Position numbers and translations under genes: made by a program
Notes under the pieces: model-generated
Databases searched by the model: none
Told to the model about the DNA's origin: nothing
The model's input: only the letters and a program-made list of their open reading frames with translations
Shown: positions 48,730-58,799 of the stretch, piece after piece
How the letters are laid out: each line of letters begins with the position of its first letter
Numbering within the stretch: position 1 is the stretch's first letter
DNA from: Rhodocyclaceae bacterium
GTDB taxonomy: Bacteria; Pseudomonadota; Gammaproteobacteria; Burkholderiales; Rhodocyclaceae
DNA: 64,000 nucleotides
Direction: 5' to 3'
Assembly: GCA_004379165.1 (NCBI GenBank)
Contig: NKXK01000033.1
Coordinates: 1-64,000, forward strand

Positions 48730-49556
48730 AATTCGATTTCTCCTTCAAAGACGGTCACCGCCGGCCCCGTCATCAGCACCGGTCGGCCGGGGCCACCCCA
48801 GGCAATATTCAATTCGCCACCGCGGGTGGCGACGCGCACCGGCGATTCGAGCAAACCGCGGCGAATGCCCGCGACTGCCGCGGCGCAGGCACCGGTACCG
48901 CAGGCGAGGGTTTCACCCGATCCGCGCTCATAAACGCGCAACTTGATGTGATGCCCATCGACGATCTGCATGAATCCGGCATTGACCCGCTTCGGGAAGC
49001 GCTCATGGCGCTCGATCAGCGGCCCGTGCTCACCGACCGGGTGCGTATCGACATCGTCGACAACCTGCACGGCATGCGGATTGCCCATCGAGACCACCGT
49101 TGTCTCCAGGGTTTCGTCGGCGACGTCGAGGAGATGGATGATCACGTCGTCATCCGCCAGAAAGGGAATTTCCGCCGGCCGGAAGCGCGGCTCGCCCATG
49201 TCGACAGTGACATTGCCATCGCCTTCGAGGCGCGGCTCGATGATGCCGCGCATTGTCTCGACCCGGATCTGGCGCTTGTCGGTCAGCCCCTGCTCATGCA
49301 CGAAGCGGACAAAACAGCGGGCACCGTTGCCACATTGTTCAACCTCACCGCCATCGGCGTTGAAAATGCGATAACGGAAATCAACAGCAGCCTGTTCCGT
49401 CTTCTCAACGAGCAGGATCTGGTCACAGCCGATGCCAAAATTCCGGTCGGCGAGATAACGCAATTTCTCAGGCGAGAGGTCGACCCGCTGGCGCACGCCA
49501 TCGAGAACGACAAAATCGTTGCCCAGGCCATGCATCTTGGAAAACTTGAGCTTCAC
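48726..49556 (-). CDS. dapF: Diaminopimelate epimerase
   Basis: DapF interconverts LL- and meso-diaminopimelate for peptidoglycan and lysine. The 276-residue protein has the two catalytic cysteines in [12 protein letters not shown] (near 75) and [13 protein letters not shown] (near 220), and starts with [16 protein letters not shown]. The length fits. It is the first gene of the dapF-DUF484-xerC unit. Confidence 0.95.
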   Translation of the reverse strand: MKLKFSKMHGLGNDFVVLDGVRQRVDLSPEKLRYLADRNFGIGCDQILLVEKTEQAAVDFRYRIFNADGGEVEQCGNGARCFVRFVHEQGLTDKRQIRVETMRGIIEPRLEGDGNVTVDMGEPRFRPAEIPFLADDDVIIHLLDVADETLETTVVSMGNPHAVQVVDDVDTHPVGEHGPLIERHERFPKRVNAGFMQIVDGHHIKLRVYERGSGETLACGTGACAAAVAGIRRGLLESPVRVATRGGELNIAWGGPGRPVLMTGPAVTVFEGEIEL

Positions 49557-49616
49557 GAAAGGCTCCGCAATGAATCAGAAAAAAGAATAACAGGGACAGT
49601 AGGTTACCTCAAATTA

Positions 49617-50120
49617 TTAAAGTTTTTTCTCCATCACGAAGTCATCCATCACGTAACCGCGACCAATGTCGTCCACGGTCGCCTCACGAACCTCGAAACC
49701 GTATTTCCTGTACGAGTTGATCGCATTCACATTGCGCTTGTTCACCTGCAGGATGACGCAGGGGTAGCCCATTTTCTTCGCCCGCTCGGCCACGTGGGCA
49801 ATCAACTGGCCGCCTACGCCCTGGCGCTGCACATCCGGGTGGATATAGAGCTTGTCGAGTTTGAATTCGCCCTTGTAGATTTCGCTGAAGGCAAAGCCGA
49901 TGCGGCGGTCGCCGAGAAAGGCCTGATCCAGCCATTTGTGAAGATCTTCCAGATCGTCGTACAGGCGCTCATGGCCATAGCGCTGTTCGAGCATGAAGTC
50001 GATCTGCGCCTGCGTGATGATGCCGGGGTAAGTGGCCTGCCAGATTTCACGGGCGAGTGCGGCAATCCCCGGTACGTCGGGCTGGGTCACGGGACGGATT
50101 TGTATGTTCAGGCTGTTCAT
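49617..50120 (-). CDS. GNAT-family N-acetyltransferase
   Basis: The 167-residue protein has a GNAT fold: the acetyl-CoA pyrophosphate loop is in DVQRQGVGGQLIAHVAERAKKMG, with VNKRNVNAINSYRKYGFEV after it. The substrate is unknown. It starts inside the end of the lpxL-like gene (4-base overlap), so it is cotranscribed with it. Confidence 0.85.
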   Translation of the reverse strand: MNSLNIQIRPVTQPDVPGIAALAREIWQATYPGIITQAQIDFMLEQRYGHERLYDDLEDLHKWLDQAFLGDRRIGFAFSEIYKGEFKLDKLYIHPDVQRQGVGGQLIAHVAERAKKMGYPCVILQVNKRNVNAINSYRKYGFEVREATVDDIGRGYVMDDFVMEKKL

Positions 50121-50992
50121 TTGTAAAACCTCTGTTCTCCGGGTGGCCGGGTCTTGAAACGCTTGTGCAACCAGAAATACTGCTCCGGCATGCGCAGCAC
50201 CTGGCCTTCAATGAAACGATTGACGAATTCGGTATCGGCTTCGACGCTAATGCCCGGAAAGTCCTGCCACGGCGGCGAGACCTCGACAACATAGCCGGTG
50301 GGCGTCTGGCGGGTGACACAGGTGACGACCTTGGCACCGGTCAGACGCACCAGACGGGCAACGCCGGGAATGGTTGCAGCCGGCACGCCGAAGAAGGGGA
50401 CAAAAATCGACTCTTTCGGGCCGAAATCCATGTCCGGCAGGTAGTAGAAGGGGTAGCCGTCCTTCATCGCCTTGACGATCTTGCGCATGCCATCCTGCCG
50501 CGACAGCAGCAGGATGTCCGAAAAACGCCGGCGGCCTTCGTACATCAGTTTGTTGAGGACCGGATTCTTCTGGTTCGAGAAAACGCTGCACGCCTTGCCA
50601 TAAAACGAAATGCGCGTCGCGCCGGCGTCCAGACCAACGAAATGCGGCGCCAGGATCAGCAGCGGCTTACCTTCCGGGTCGTGAAGATGTTCCGCACCCT
50701 CGACCTTGATCAGGTCGGCGAGCCTCTCCTTCGACGCCCACCAGAGCAGCGTCCGGTCGAGAACGGCCTGTGAAAAAGCGACGAAATGACGGCGCGCCAG
50801 TTGCTCGCGTGCAGCTTCCGACAGACTCGGCAGACACAGGCGCAGATTGGTCAACGCCACATTCCTCCGCTCGCGGCCTAAGGCATAGAGCAGGCGCCCG
50901 AGGCCAACCCCCAGCGCCCGCAGCAAGGAAAGCGGCAGCAGATGCAGCACCCAGAGCAGACCCAGAAGGACATAGGTAAAAAACAGCTTCAA
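50117..50992 (-). CDS. LpxL-type lipid A acyltransferase (HX4D)
   Basis: I place the start at a TTG (LKLFFTYVLL) with GGAG 7 bases upstream, giving 291 residues; the longer ORF runs 47 codons back into the preceding gene. One N-terminal membrane helix is followed by the acyltransferase motif H-x4-D in LAPHFVGLDAG, and LPDMDFGPKESIFVPFFGVPA. Such enzymes add lauroyl or myristoyl chains to Kdo-lipid A at the inner membrane. It is paired with a second paralogue 4 bases upstream. Confidence 0.83.
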   Translation of the reverse strand: MKLFFTYVLLGLLWVLHLLPLSLLRALGVGLGRLLYALGRERRNVALTNLRLCLPSLSEAAREQLARRHFVAFSQAVLDRTLLWWASKERLADLIKVEGAEHLHDPEGKPLLILAPHFVGLDAGATRISFYGKACSVFSNQKNPVLNKLMYEGRRRFSDILLLSRQDGMRKIVKAMKDGYPFYYLPDMDFGPKESIFVPFFGVPAATIPGVARLVRLTGAKVVTCVTRQTPTGYVVEVSPPWQDFPGISVEADTEFVNRFIEGQVLRMPEQYFWLHKRFKTRPPGEQRFYK

Positions 50993-50996
50993 GACT

Positions 50997-51839
50997 TCAC
51001 TCCACCGGCGGCGGCTCGGCGCCCCCTGGACGTTTGTAACGGTTATAGCCCCACAGGTACTGGGCCGGGCACTCGCGGACCAAGGCCTCGATCTCGCCGT
51101 TGATCTGCGCCGCCCGCTCGATGGTCGAGCCACTCAATACCTGAAGGGGCGGCCGGAAATGCAGACGATAGCCCCGTCCCTTCGGCAAGCGCTCGCCCCA
51201 AGCCAGAAGCGTTGTTGCCCCAGTTTCGGTCAGCCGTGCGGCCAGTGTCATCGTATAGGCGTAGCGCCCGAAAAACTTCAGCCAGACGCCTTCGCCAACC
51301 TTCGGTGCCTGGTCGGGCAGCATGCCCACCGCCTGCCCCTTCTTCAGCGCCTTGATCAGCGATCTGACACCGCTCAGATCCGCCGGCGCCAGATGCAGAT
51401 GTTCGCGCTTGCGGCCGTTGAGAATCAACTCCTGAACCGCTGCCTGCTTCGGCTGACGGTAAAGCACAGTGATTTCACCAAAGGCTGAAAAAAATTGCGC
51501 CGTGATTTCGAAACAGCCGAGATGCGGCGTCAGGAAGACAATCCCCTTCCCCGACGCCTGCGCTGCCTCAATGTTCTCCCAGCCCACCACATCGACCACC
51601 TGTGCATTGGTTTCTTCCAATGTGCGCAGCCAGATGCGCGACAACTCTAGCATCTGCTTGCCGGTTTCGCCGGCCACGGCAAAGCGCAAGGCTGGATCAA
51701 TACCGGCCAGCGCCATGTTCTCGTTCTGATGCTTGCGATAAGTCGGCGACAGCAGGTAAACCAGGCGCCCCAGCCCCGCCCCAAGGGCGTGAACAAAGCG
51801 CAGCGGACACCTGCTCAAAAGTCGGAATAGAAAAACCAT
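50997..51839 (-). CDS. LpxL/LpxM-type acyltransferase (HX4E)
   Basis: The 280-residue protein belongs to the same family as the downstream gene: N-terminal amphipathic/membrane stretch, LTPHLGCFEIT with an H-x4-E variant of the catalytic motif, and LPDQAPKVGEGVWLKFFGRYA. It probably adds a second secondary acyl chain to lipid A. The pair starts the minus-strand cluster next to the metK leader, which diverges from it. Confidence 0.85.
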   Translation of the reverse strand: MVFLFRLLSRCPLRFVHALGAGLGRLVYLLSPTYRKHQNENMALAGIDPALRFAVAGETGKQMLELSRIWLRTLEETNAQVVDVVGWENIEAAQASGKGIVFLTPHLGCFEITAQFFSAFGEITVLYRQPKQAAVQELILNGRKREHLHLAPADLSGVRSLIKALKKGQAVGMLPDQAPKVGEGVWLKFFGRYAYTMTLAARLTETGATTLLAWGERLPKGRGYRLHFRPPLQVLSGSTIERAAQINGEIEALVRECPAQYLWGYNRYKRPGGAEPPPVE

Positions 51840-51852
51840 GCGGCCCCGGGGT

Positions 51853-51880
51853 TTGAAACCCGGACTGAAAAGTTTAATAT
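51853..51880 (+). promoter_or_regulatory. Probable metK promoter
   Basis: TTGAAA is followed after 16 bases by TAATAT, with TATTAT as an alternative -10 a few bases on. It would give a leader of about 110 bases before metK. Confidence 0.5.
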
Positions 51881-51886
51881 TATGGG

Positions 51887-51997
51887 ATCGCCGAGTTAAA
51901 CAGACAACTTGCGGGGCGATTTATAAATGCCGCTAAAGCGTCGCCCGCTCGTGGTCCGAAGCCGGTAACGCCGGACCAAGGACCACTGGAGCATTCC
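51887..51997 (+). promoter_or_regulatory. Structured leader of metK, possible riboregulator
   Basis: GCGGGGCGA (51911-51919) can pair with TCGCCCGC (51941-51948), enclosing an AT-rich loop. Then GTGGTCC (51951-51957) can pair either with GGACC at 51973-51977 or with GGACCAC at 51980-51986; the two pairings exclude each other and the second ends beside the GGAG ribosome-binding site. This looks like a leader that may switch metK translation. It does not obviously match a SAM riboswitch class I know. Confidence 0.5.
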
Positions 51998-53161
<1,164 letters not shown>

Positions 53162-53182
53162 GCGTCTCCGCATAATTCACAC

Positions 53183-53206
53183 AAGGGCGCTCCGGCGCCC
53201 TTTTTT
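53183..53206 (+). terminator. Intrinsic terminator of metK
   Basis: AAGGGCGC-TCCG-GCGCCCTT forms an 8-bp stem with a tetraloop and is followed by a run of T. Confidence 0.93.
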
Positions 53207-53225
53207 GTCGGTAAAATCGACAAAT

Positions 53226-54431
53226 ATGCTGAAGAAAATTCCCGTTTCCGAACTCAAGCTGGGTATGCACCTGCAAGAGTTCTGCGGCGCCTGGCTGGAT
53301 CACCCGTTCTGGCGGACTAAATTCGTCCTGACCGATCCGAACGACCTCGTTCTCGTCCGCGAGTGTCCGATTACCGAAGTATGGATCGATATCAGCAAGG
53401 GACTGGACGTCGATGCCGGCTCCCCGGCGGCTGGGGTGAACGCGGAAATTGTCGAAAAATTGCCCGAACCGCCATCAGCCAAGATCGAGAAAACAAGCTT
53501 CAACAACGAAGTCAAACGTGCCTCGCGGATCGTTGCCAAGGGCAAGGAGGCCGTCGTGTCGATGTTTCAGGAAGCCCGCATGGGCAAGGCCATCGAGGCT
53601 GAAGCCGCGGCGCCGCTGGTCGAGGAAATATCCAACTCGGTGATGCGCAACCCCGGCGCCCTGATCAGCCTCGCCCGCCTGAAAAGCGCCGATGATTACA
53701 CCTACATGCATTCGGTCGCAGTTTGCGCCCTGATGATCGCCCTCGCCCGCCAGTTGGGCCTCGACGAACAACAGACGCGCGACGCCGGTATGGCCGGCCT
53801 GCTACACGATCTCGGCAAGGCGATGATCCCGCTCGACGTTCTCAACAAACCGGGCCGGCTGACCGACACCGAATTCGCGCTAGTCAAGACCCACCCGGAA
53901 GAAGGTCACAAGCTGTTGCTTGAGGGCAAGGGGGTCAGCGACGTCACCAAGGATGTCTGCCTGCACCACCATGAAAAAGTGGATGGAAGCGGCTACCCCA
54001 AAGGTCTGAACAGCGAAACCATGAGTCTGTTCGCCAAAATGGGCGCCGTCTGCGATGTTTACGACGCCATCACGTCCAACCGCCCCTACAAGGCTGGCTG
54101 GGATCCGGCCGAGTCGATCAAGCGCATGGCCGAGTGGAAGGGACATTTCGACCCGACGGTTTTTCAGGCCTTCGTCAAGAGTCTGGGCATTTATCCAATC
54201 GGCTCGCTGGTTCGCCTCGAATCCGGAAAGCTCGGCGTTGTCATCGAACAGGGCGAACAATCGCTGCTCAAGCCCAAGGTCAAAGTCTTCTTCTCGACCA
54301 AGGCGCAGGCCTACATCAAGCCGGAAACCATCGACCTCGCGCACAGCCCGGAGAAGATCGCCGGCCGCGAGGATGCAGCCAAGTGGGGCGTCAAGGATAT
54401 CGACCGTTACTGGGCAGCTGAAAAATCCTGA
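53226..54431 (+). CDS. HD-GYP domain cyclic-di-GMP phosphodiesterase-like protein
   Basis: The 401-residue protein (start at MLKKIPVSELKLGM; the longer ORF runs back into metK) has an N-terminal DUF3391 domain (about 1-130) and an HD-GYP domain with HDLGK and HHEKVDGSGYP. All the metal-binding His and Asp residues and the GYP motif seem present, so it may hydrolyse c-di-GMP. No membrane segments are seen. It lies between metK and ahcY, but a terminator on one side and a promoter/riboswitch on the other set it apart. Link to the pili of this region is possible but unproven. Confidence 0.88.
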   Translation: MLKKIPVSELKLGMHLQEFCGAWLDHPFWRTKFVLTDPNDLVLVRECPITEVWIDISKGLDVDAGSPAAGVNAEIVEKLPEPPSAKIEKTSFNNEVKRASRIVAKGKEAVVSMFQEARMGKAIEAEAAAPLVEEISNSVMRNPGALISLARLKSADDYTYMHSVAVCALMIALARQLGLDEQQTRDAGMAGLLHDLGKAMIPLDVLNKPGRLTDTEFALVKTHPEEGHKLLLEGKGVSDVTKDVCLHHHEKVDGSGYPKGLNSETMSLFAKMGAVCDVYDAITSNRPYKAGWDPAESIKRMAEWKGHFDPTVFQAFVKSLGIYPIGSLVRLESGKLGVVIEQGEQSLLKPKVKVFFSTKAQAYIKPETIDLAHSPEKIAGREDAAKWGVKDIDRYWAAEKS

Positions 54432-54454
54432 GCCATTTGCAGGAAAAACCGGTT

Positions 54455-54460
54455 TATAAT
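54455..54460 (+). promoter_or_regulatory. Likely -10 box of the ahcY operon
   Basis: A perfect TATAAT lies 10 bases before the first base of the SAH riboswitch stem, which suits a start of transcription just ahead of the aptamer. The -35 is not clear. Confidence 0.55.
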
Positions 54461-54469
54461 CCGCCACCT

Positions 54470-54525
54470 ACCGAGGGGCGCTGCAGGGGAAATTTCTCTC
54501 AGGCTCGGTTCTAAACGGCGCTCAC
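54470..54525 (+). promoter_or_regulatory. S-adenosylhomocysteine (SAH) riboswitch
   Basis: ACCGAG (54470-54475) pairs with CTCGGT (54504-54509) as P1, and GGGCGC (54476-54481) pairs with GCGCTC (54518-54523) as the pseudoknot. The order of conserved parts, GAGGGGCGCTGCAG then AGGCTCGG then ACGGCGCTCAC, matches the SAH riboswitch found before ahcY in beta- and gammaproteobacteria. These riboswitches turn expression on when SAH accumulates. A further CCCTGC/GCAGGG hairpin follows at 54533-54549, before the AGGAG of ahcY. Confidence 0.88.
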
Positions 54526-54614
54526 TGTTCAACCCTGCCGGGCGCAGGGGGCCGGTGAGCATGATACCGATGACACCCCATCCCCTCCCCGTCACAGTTA
54601 TTTAGGAGCTTACT

Positions 54615-56015
54615 GTGGCTGAATTCAATGACTACGTTGTTGCCGATCTGAGCCTTGCCGACTGGGGTCGCAAGGAAATCCGCATCGCCGAAACCGAAAT
54701 GCCGGGCCTGATGGCCATTCGCGAGGAATTTGCGAAGACCCAGCCGCTCAAGGGCGCGCGCATCACCGGCTCGCTGCACATGACCATCCAGACCGCCGTG
54801 CTGATCGAGACGCTGACCGCCCTCGGCGCCGATGTCCGCTGGGCCTCGTGCAACATTTTCTCGACCCAGGATCACGCCGCGGCCGCCATTGCCGCGCAGA
54901 AGATCCCGGTCTTCGCCGTCAAGGGTGAAACGCTGGTCGATTACTGGGATTACACCCACCGCATCTTCGAGTGGGTCGACGGCGGCTACTCCAACATGAT
55001 CCTCGACGACGGTGGCGATGCCACCCTGCTGCTGCACCTCGGTGCCAAGGCCGAGAAGGATCTGTCGGTGCTGGCCAATCCGTGCTCCGAAGAAGAAACC
55101 ATCCTCTTCGCTGCGATCAAGGCCAAGCTGGCTGTCGATCCGAGCTGGTACTCGGTGCGTCTGGCCCAGATCAAGGGCGTGACGGAAGAAACCACCACCG
55201 GCGTACATCGACTGTACCAGATGCACGCCCGTGGCGACCTCAAGTTCCCGGGCATCAATGTCAATGACTCGGTCACCAAGTCCAAGTTCGACAACCTCTA
55301 CGGCTGCCGCGAATCGCTGGTCGATGGCATCAAGCGCGCCACCGACGTCATGGTTGCCGGCAAGATCGCCGTCGTCTGCGGCTACGGCGATGTCGGCAAA
55401 GGTTCCGCGCAGGCCCTGCGCGCCCTGTCCGCCCAGGTTTGGGTCACCGAAATCGACCCGATCTGCGCCCTGCAGGCCGCGATGGAAGGCTATCGCGTCG
55501 TCACCATGGAATACGCTGCCGATCAGGCTGACATCTTCGTCACCACGACCGGCAATTTCCACGTCATCACCCATGACCACATGGTCAAGATGAAGAACAA
55601 CGCCATCGTCTGCAACATCGGTCACTTCGACAACGAAATCGACGTTGCCTCGCTGGAAAAGTACCAGTGGGAAGAGATCAAGCCGCAGGTCGACCACGTC
55701 ATTTTCCCCGACGGCAAGCGCATCATCCTGCTCGCCAAGGGCCGACTGGTGAACCTCGGCTGCGGCACCGGCCATCCCTCCTACGTCATGTCTTCGTCCT
55801 TCGCCAACCAGACCATCGCCCAGATCGAGCTGTTCACCAAGACCGCCGATTACCCGGTCGGCGTCTACACGCTGCCCAAGCACCTCGATGAGAAGGTCGC
55901 CCGTCTGCAACTGAAGACGCTCAACGTGCAACTAACGACGCTGACGCAGCAGCAGGCCGACTATATCGGCGTGCCGGTCGAAGGCCCGTACAAGACCGAC
56001 CACTACCGCTACTAA
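54615..56015 (+). CDS. ahcY: S-adenosylhomocysteine hydrolase
   Basis: AhcY splits SAH, a product inhibitor of methyltransferases, into adenosine and homocysteine. The 466-residue protein has the NAD-binding [16 protein letters not shown], catalytic regions [14 protein letters not shown] and [14 protein letters not shown], and the C-terminal KTDHYRY. The GTG start has AGGAG 6 bases upstream. It is controlled by the riboswitch described and is followed by tlyA and metF in one operon. Confidence 0.96.
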   Translation: MAEFNDYVVADLSLADWGRKEIRIAETEMPGLMAIREEFAKTQPLKGARITGSLHMTIQTAVLIETLTALGADVRWASCNIFSTQDHAAAAIAAQKIPVFAVKGETLVDYWDYTHRIFEWVDGGYSNMILDDGGDATLLLHLGAKAEKDLSVLANPCSEEETILFAAIKAKLAVDPSWYSVRLAQIKGVTEETTTGVHRLYQMHARGDLKFPGINVNDSVTKSKFDNLYGCRESLVDGIKRATDVMVAGKIAVVCGYGDVGKGSAQALRALSAQVWVTEIDPICALQAAMEGYRVVTMEYAADQADIFVTTTGNFHVITHDHMVKMKNNAIVCNIGHFDNEIDVASLEKYQWEEIKPQVDHVIFPDGKRIILLAKGRLVNLGCGTGHPSYVMSSSFANQTIAQIELFTKTADYPVGVYTLPKHLDEKVARLQLKTLNVQLTTLTQQQADYIGVPVEGPYKTDHYRY

Positions 56016-56034
56016 GAAGGCATAGTCCGTTCCG

Positions 56035-56862
56035 ATGAGCATGAACTCCTTCCATGCCCGCCAGGGCGGACGGTCACGTGACGAGAAGCCGGCGAAGGCG
56101 CCGGTCGAACGTCACGGCCTGCTGCGCGCCGATGCCCTGCTTGTCCAGACCGGACAGGCGGCATCGCGCACGCAGGCACAGCGTCTGATCAGCGAAGGCC
56201 GAGTGTTCTGCGAAGGCAAGGCAATTGCCAAGCCGTCGCTCGAACTCCCTGCCGATGTCGTCCTCAAGGTGCTCGAAGACGAAAGCGACCGCTTCGTCTC
56301 ACGCGGCGCCCTCAAACTGGCTGGCGCCCTGCGCCATAACGGACTCAGCGTCTACGGCAAGCGTTGTCTCGACGTCGGCCAATCCACCGGCGGCTTTACC
56401 GATTGCCTGCTGCATGCCGGTGCCCGGCATGTCGTCGGCGTCGATGTCGGCCATGGACAGTTACATCCGAAACTCAAAGCAGACCAACGCGTCACTGCCA
56501 TCGAAGGCATCAACTGCCGCACCCTCACCGCTGCCGACCTCGGCGACGCCCTGCCCGCCGCTGGCTTCGACCTCATCGTTGGCGACGTCTCCTTCATCTC
56601 CATGAGCCTCATCCTGCCGCAACTGCTGCCGTTGCTGGCGCAGAACGGCGAGATGCTCCTCCTCATCAAGCCGCAATTCGAAGTTGGCCCCACCAACATC
56701 GGCAAGGGCGGCATCGTTCGCAATACGGCGCTCTATCGCGACGTTGAACGCAAGTTTGCCGATTTAGCCCGAATTTCCGGGTTGACCGTAGCTGACTGGC
56801 TGGACAGCCCGATCACCGGCGGCGACGGCAATCGTGAATTCTTCATCTGGTTGAAAAAATGA
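56035..56862 (+). CDS. TlyA-family rRNA 2'-O-methyltransferase / haemolysin-like protein
   Basis: The 275-residue protein has an N-terminal S4 RNA-binding domain (LRADALLVQTGQAASRTQAQRLI) and an FtsJ-like Rossmann domain with DVGQSTGGFTDCLL (SAM site), VGDVSFISMSL and LIKPQFE. TlyA methylates C1409 of 16S and C1920 of 23S rRNA in mycobacteria. Lying between ahcY and metF, it consumes SAM in the same operon. It overlaps metF by 4 bases. Confidence 0.88.
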   Translation: MSMNSFHARQGGRSRDEKPAKAPVERHGLLRADALLVQTGQAASRTQAQRLISEGRVFCEGKAIAKPSLELPADVVLKVLEDESDRFVSRGALKLAGALRHNGLSVYGKRCLDVGQSTGGFTDCLLHAGARHVVGVDVGHGQLHPKLKADQRVTAIEGINCRTLTAADLGDALPAAGFDLIVGDVSFISMSLILPQLLPLLAQNGEMLLLIKPQFEVGPTNIGKGGIVRNTALYRDVERKFADLARISGLTVADWLDSPITGGDGNREFFIWLKK

Positions 56863-57683
56863 AACCTGAAATTTCCATCGAGTTTTTCCCGCCACAAACG
56901 CCAGAAGGCATCGAAAAACTCCGCAAGGTACGCGGCGAACTCGCTAGCCTGAACCCGCAGTTCTTCTCCGTCACCTATGGCGCCGGCGGCTCGACACGCG
57001 AGCGCACCTTTGCCGTGGTCAAGGAAATTGCCGCCGAAGGCTTCGACGCCGCGCCCCACCTCTCCTGCATCGGCTCCACCCGCGAGTCGATCCGCGAAAT
57101 CCTCGCCGAATACAATGAAGCCGGCATCAAGCGCATCGTCGCGCTGCGTGGCGACCTCCCGTCCGGCATGGCCGAAACCGGCGAATTCCGTTACGCGAAC
57201 GAACTCGTCGAATTCATCCGCGCCGAGACCGGCAACCACTTCAGTCTCGAAGTCGCCGCCTACCCGGAATGGCACCCGCAAGCCCGCAGCCCGAAGGACG
57301 ACCTCGACGCCTTCGTGCGCAAGGTCAAGGCTGGCGCCAACTCGGCCATCACCCAGTATTTTTACAACGCCGATGCCTACTTCCACTTCGTTGACGAAGC
57401 CAAGGCACGGGGCGTCGACATCCCCATCATTCCCGGCATCATGCCCATTGCCGGCTTCACCAAACTGGCGCGCTTCTCCGACGCCTGCGGCGCCGACATT
57501 CCGCGCTGGATGCGCAAGAAGTTCGAAAGCTTCGGCGACGACAGCGACTCGATCCGCGCCTTCGGCCTCGATGTCGTGACCGAACTCTGCGAACGCCTTC
57601 TCAAGGGCGGCGCCCCCGGCCTGCACTTCTATTGCATGAACCAGTCGGCACTGACCACCGAAATCTGCCGCCGCCTCGGCTAA
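56859..57683 (+). CDS. metF: 5,10-methylenetetrahydrofolate reductase
   Basis: MetF makes 5-methyl-THF for methionine synthesis using FAD and NADH. The 274-residue TIM-barrel protein begins KPEISIEFFPPQTPEG and shows VTYGAGGSTRERT, HLSCIGSTRESI, ALRGDLPSG and IIPGIMPIAGF. Its length is a little under the E. coli one. It closes the ahcY-tlyA-metF operon, and a strong terminator follows 27 bases after its stop. Confidence 0.95.
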   Translation: MKPEISIEFFPPQTPEGIEKLRKVRGELASLNPQFFSVTYGAGGSTRERTFAVVKEIAAEGFDAAPHLSCIGSTRESIREILAEYNEAGIKRIVALRGDLPSGMAETGEFRYANELVEFIRAETGNHFSLEVAAYPEWHPQARSPKDDLDAFVRKVKAGANSAITQYFYNADAYFHFVDEAKARGVDIPIIPGIMPIAGFTKLARFSDACGADIPRWMRKKFESFGDDSDSIRAFGLDVVTELCERLLKGGAPGLHFYCMNQSALTTEICRRLG

Positions 57684-57708
57684 ATTCAGGCGCAGCAGCC
57701 CAAACGCA

Positions 57709-57731
57709 AAAGCCGGCAACTGCCGGTTTTT
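57709..57731 (+). terminator. Intrinsic terminator of the ahcY-tlyA-metF operon
   Basis: CCGGCA-AC-TGCCGG is followed by a T-run. Its T-side merges with the dispersed repeat copy that follows. Confidence 0.8.
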
Positions 57732-57735
57732 GTCG

Positions 57736-57755
57736 TTTTCCGGGTTCACCGCAGC
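57736..57755 (-). repeat. Dispersed intergenic repeat, copy 6
   Basis: On the minus strand it matches GCTGCGGTSAACCYGRAAAA exactly and is continued by CGACAAAAACCGGCA, which overlaps the metF terminator. Confidence 0.65.
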
Positions 57756-57944
57756 GGCGCTTGCGCTGGGAAAAAACGGGGCATAAGTTTCGGCTTTGCT
57801 TCAGGTTTCGGATGCGCCGGCCTATCGCCTGCCCGCTGATGCCGACGTCGTGCCAATACTCACCGCAACCGCTAAACTCTGACTTCCGTTGATAACAACA
57901 AGGGTGCCGGCAGCAACTGCCTCGGTGGTGCTGCCCAAAACATC

Positions 57945-58799
57945 ATGAGTTCTGGCCGGTGGACTAAAGATCAACTCAAACTCGCTTTCCATTTGTATTG
58001 CCAATTGCCGTTCGGGAAACTGCATTCAAAAAATCCCGAAGTCGTTCAACTGGCTGAACTGATTGGCAGAACGGCGTCAGCAGTTGCCATGAAGCTGGTC
58101 AATTTCGCCAGCCTTGACCCGGCAATTACCAGCACCGGCCGCAAAGGCCTTGATGGCGCATCAAACCTCGACCGCGAAATCTGGGCTGACTTCCGTGCCG
58201 ACTGGGAAGGCTTGGCCCTTGAGTGCGAACATCTCCGCGAGCAATTCGGCCTAATTCCTACGTTCGACCGTCCGGAAGCGGCAAAAACCGACGACTTCGA
58301 AATTCCTGATGATTTCACCGGCGAAAACCGCCGCGTTTTTTCCGAACAACGCATCAAGCAAAACTTTTTCCGCCGCGCCGTTCTAGCCAGCTACCGTGGC
58401 CGCTGCTGCATGTCCGGTCTCTCCGAGCCGCGCTTGTTGATCGCCAGCCATATCGTTCCGTGGAGCAAGGACAAGGCGAACCGGCTAAATCCAAGCAATG
58501 GACTTTGCCTTTCGGCCCTCCATGATCGGGCGTTTGATATAGGGTTGATTACCCTCAGCGACGACTGGAAAATCGTTCTGTCTGAAGAACTGCGAAAGCG
58601 TGACGAACCCTTCGTTCAGTCCGTTCTAAAACCACTGGAAGGCCGCACAATCGAGATTCCAGAACGCTTCGTTCCCGATGCCGCCTTTCTTCAGCGCCAC
58701 CGTGCTGAAATTTTTCTGGACAATCGCTCGCGTTGTCAAACAGGTCTGGATGTCACTGGGCAGGAATATTTGAATGCAAAAATCTACCGTTTTCCATGA
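57945..58799 (+). CDS. HNH endonuclease of the accessory islet
   Basis: The 284-residue protein has an N-terminal part typical of one HNH endonuclease family (WTKDQLKLAFHLYCQLPFG ... LIGRTASAVAMKLVNFASLDP ... GRKGL) and a C-terminal HNH nuclease with CCMSG, ASHIVPWSKD, NPSNGLCLSALHDRAFD. Such proteins occur as stand-alone or restriction-linked nucleases. It overlaps the next gene by 26 bases, an unusually long overlap that suggests coupled expression. A role in defence against foreign DNA is inference; no methylase is nearby. Confidence 0.8.
   Translation: MSSGRWTKDQLKLAFHLYCQLPFGKLHSKNPEVVQLAELIGRTASAVAMKLVNFASLDPAITSTGRKGLDGASNLDREIWADFRADWEGLALECEHLREQFGLIPTFDRPEAAKTDDFEIPDDFTGENRRVFSEQRIKQNFFRRAVLASYRGRCCMSGLSEPRLLIASHIVPWSKDKANRLNPSNGLCLSALHDRAFDIGLITLSDDWKIVLSEELRKRDEPFVQSVLKPLEGRTIEIPERFVPDAAFLQRHRAEIFLDNRSRCQTGLDVTGQEYLNAKIYRFP

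Noticed and set aside
48948-50126. 392-codon plus frame opposite dapF and the GNAT gene
   Set aside because: Spans two real minus-strand genes and the gap between them; no family signal.
54522-55931. 469-codon minus frame opposite ahcY
   Set aside because: Antisense shadow; the sense strand has the full AhcY and riboswitch.
57822-58025. 67-codon minus frame before the HNH gene, with a protein-like end
   Set aside because: No ribosome-binding site, overlaps the HNH start, and the resemblance to a real C-terminus is too weak to call a gene fragment.
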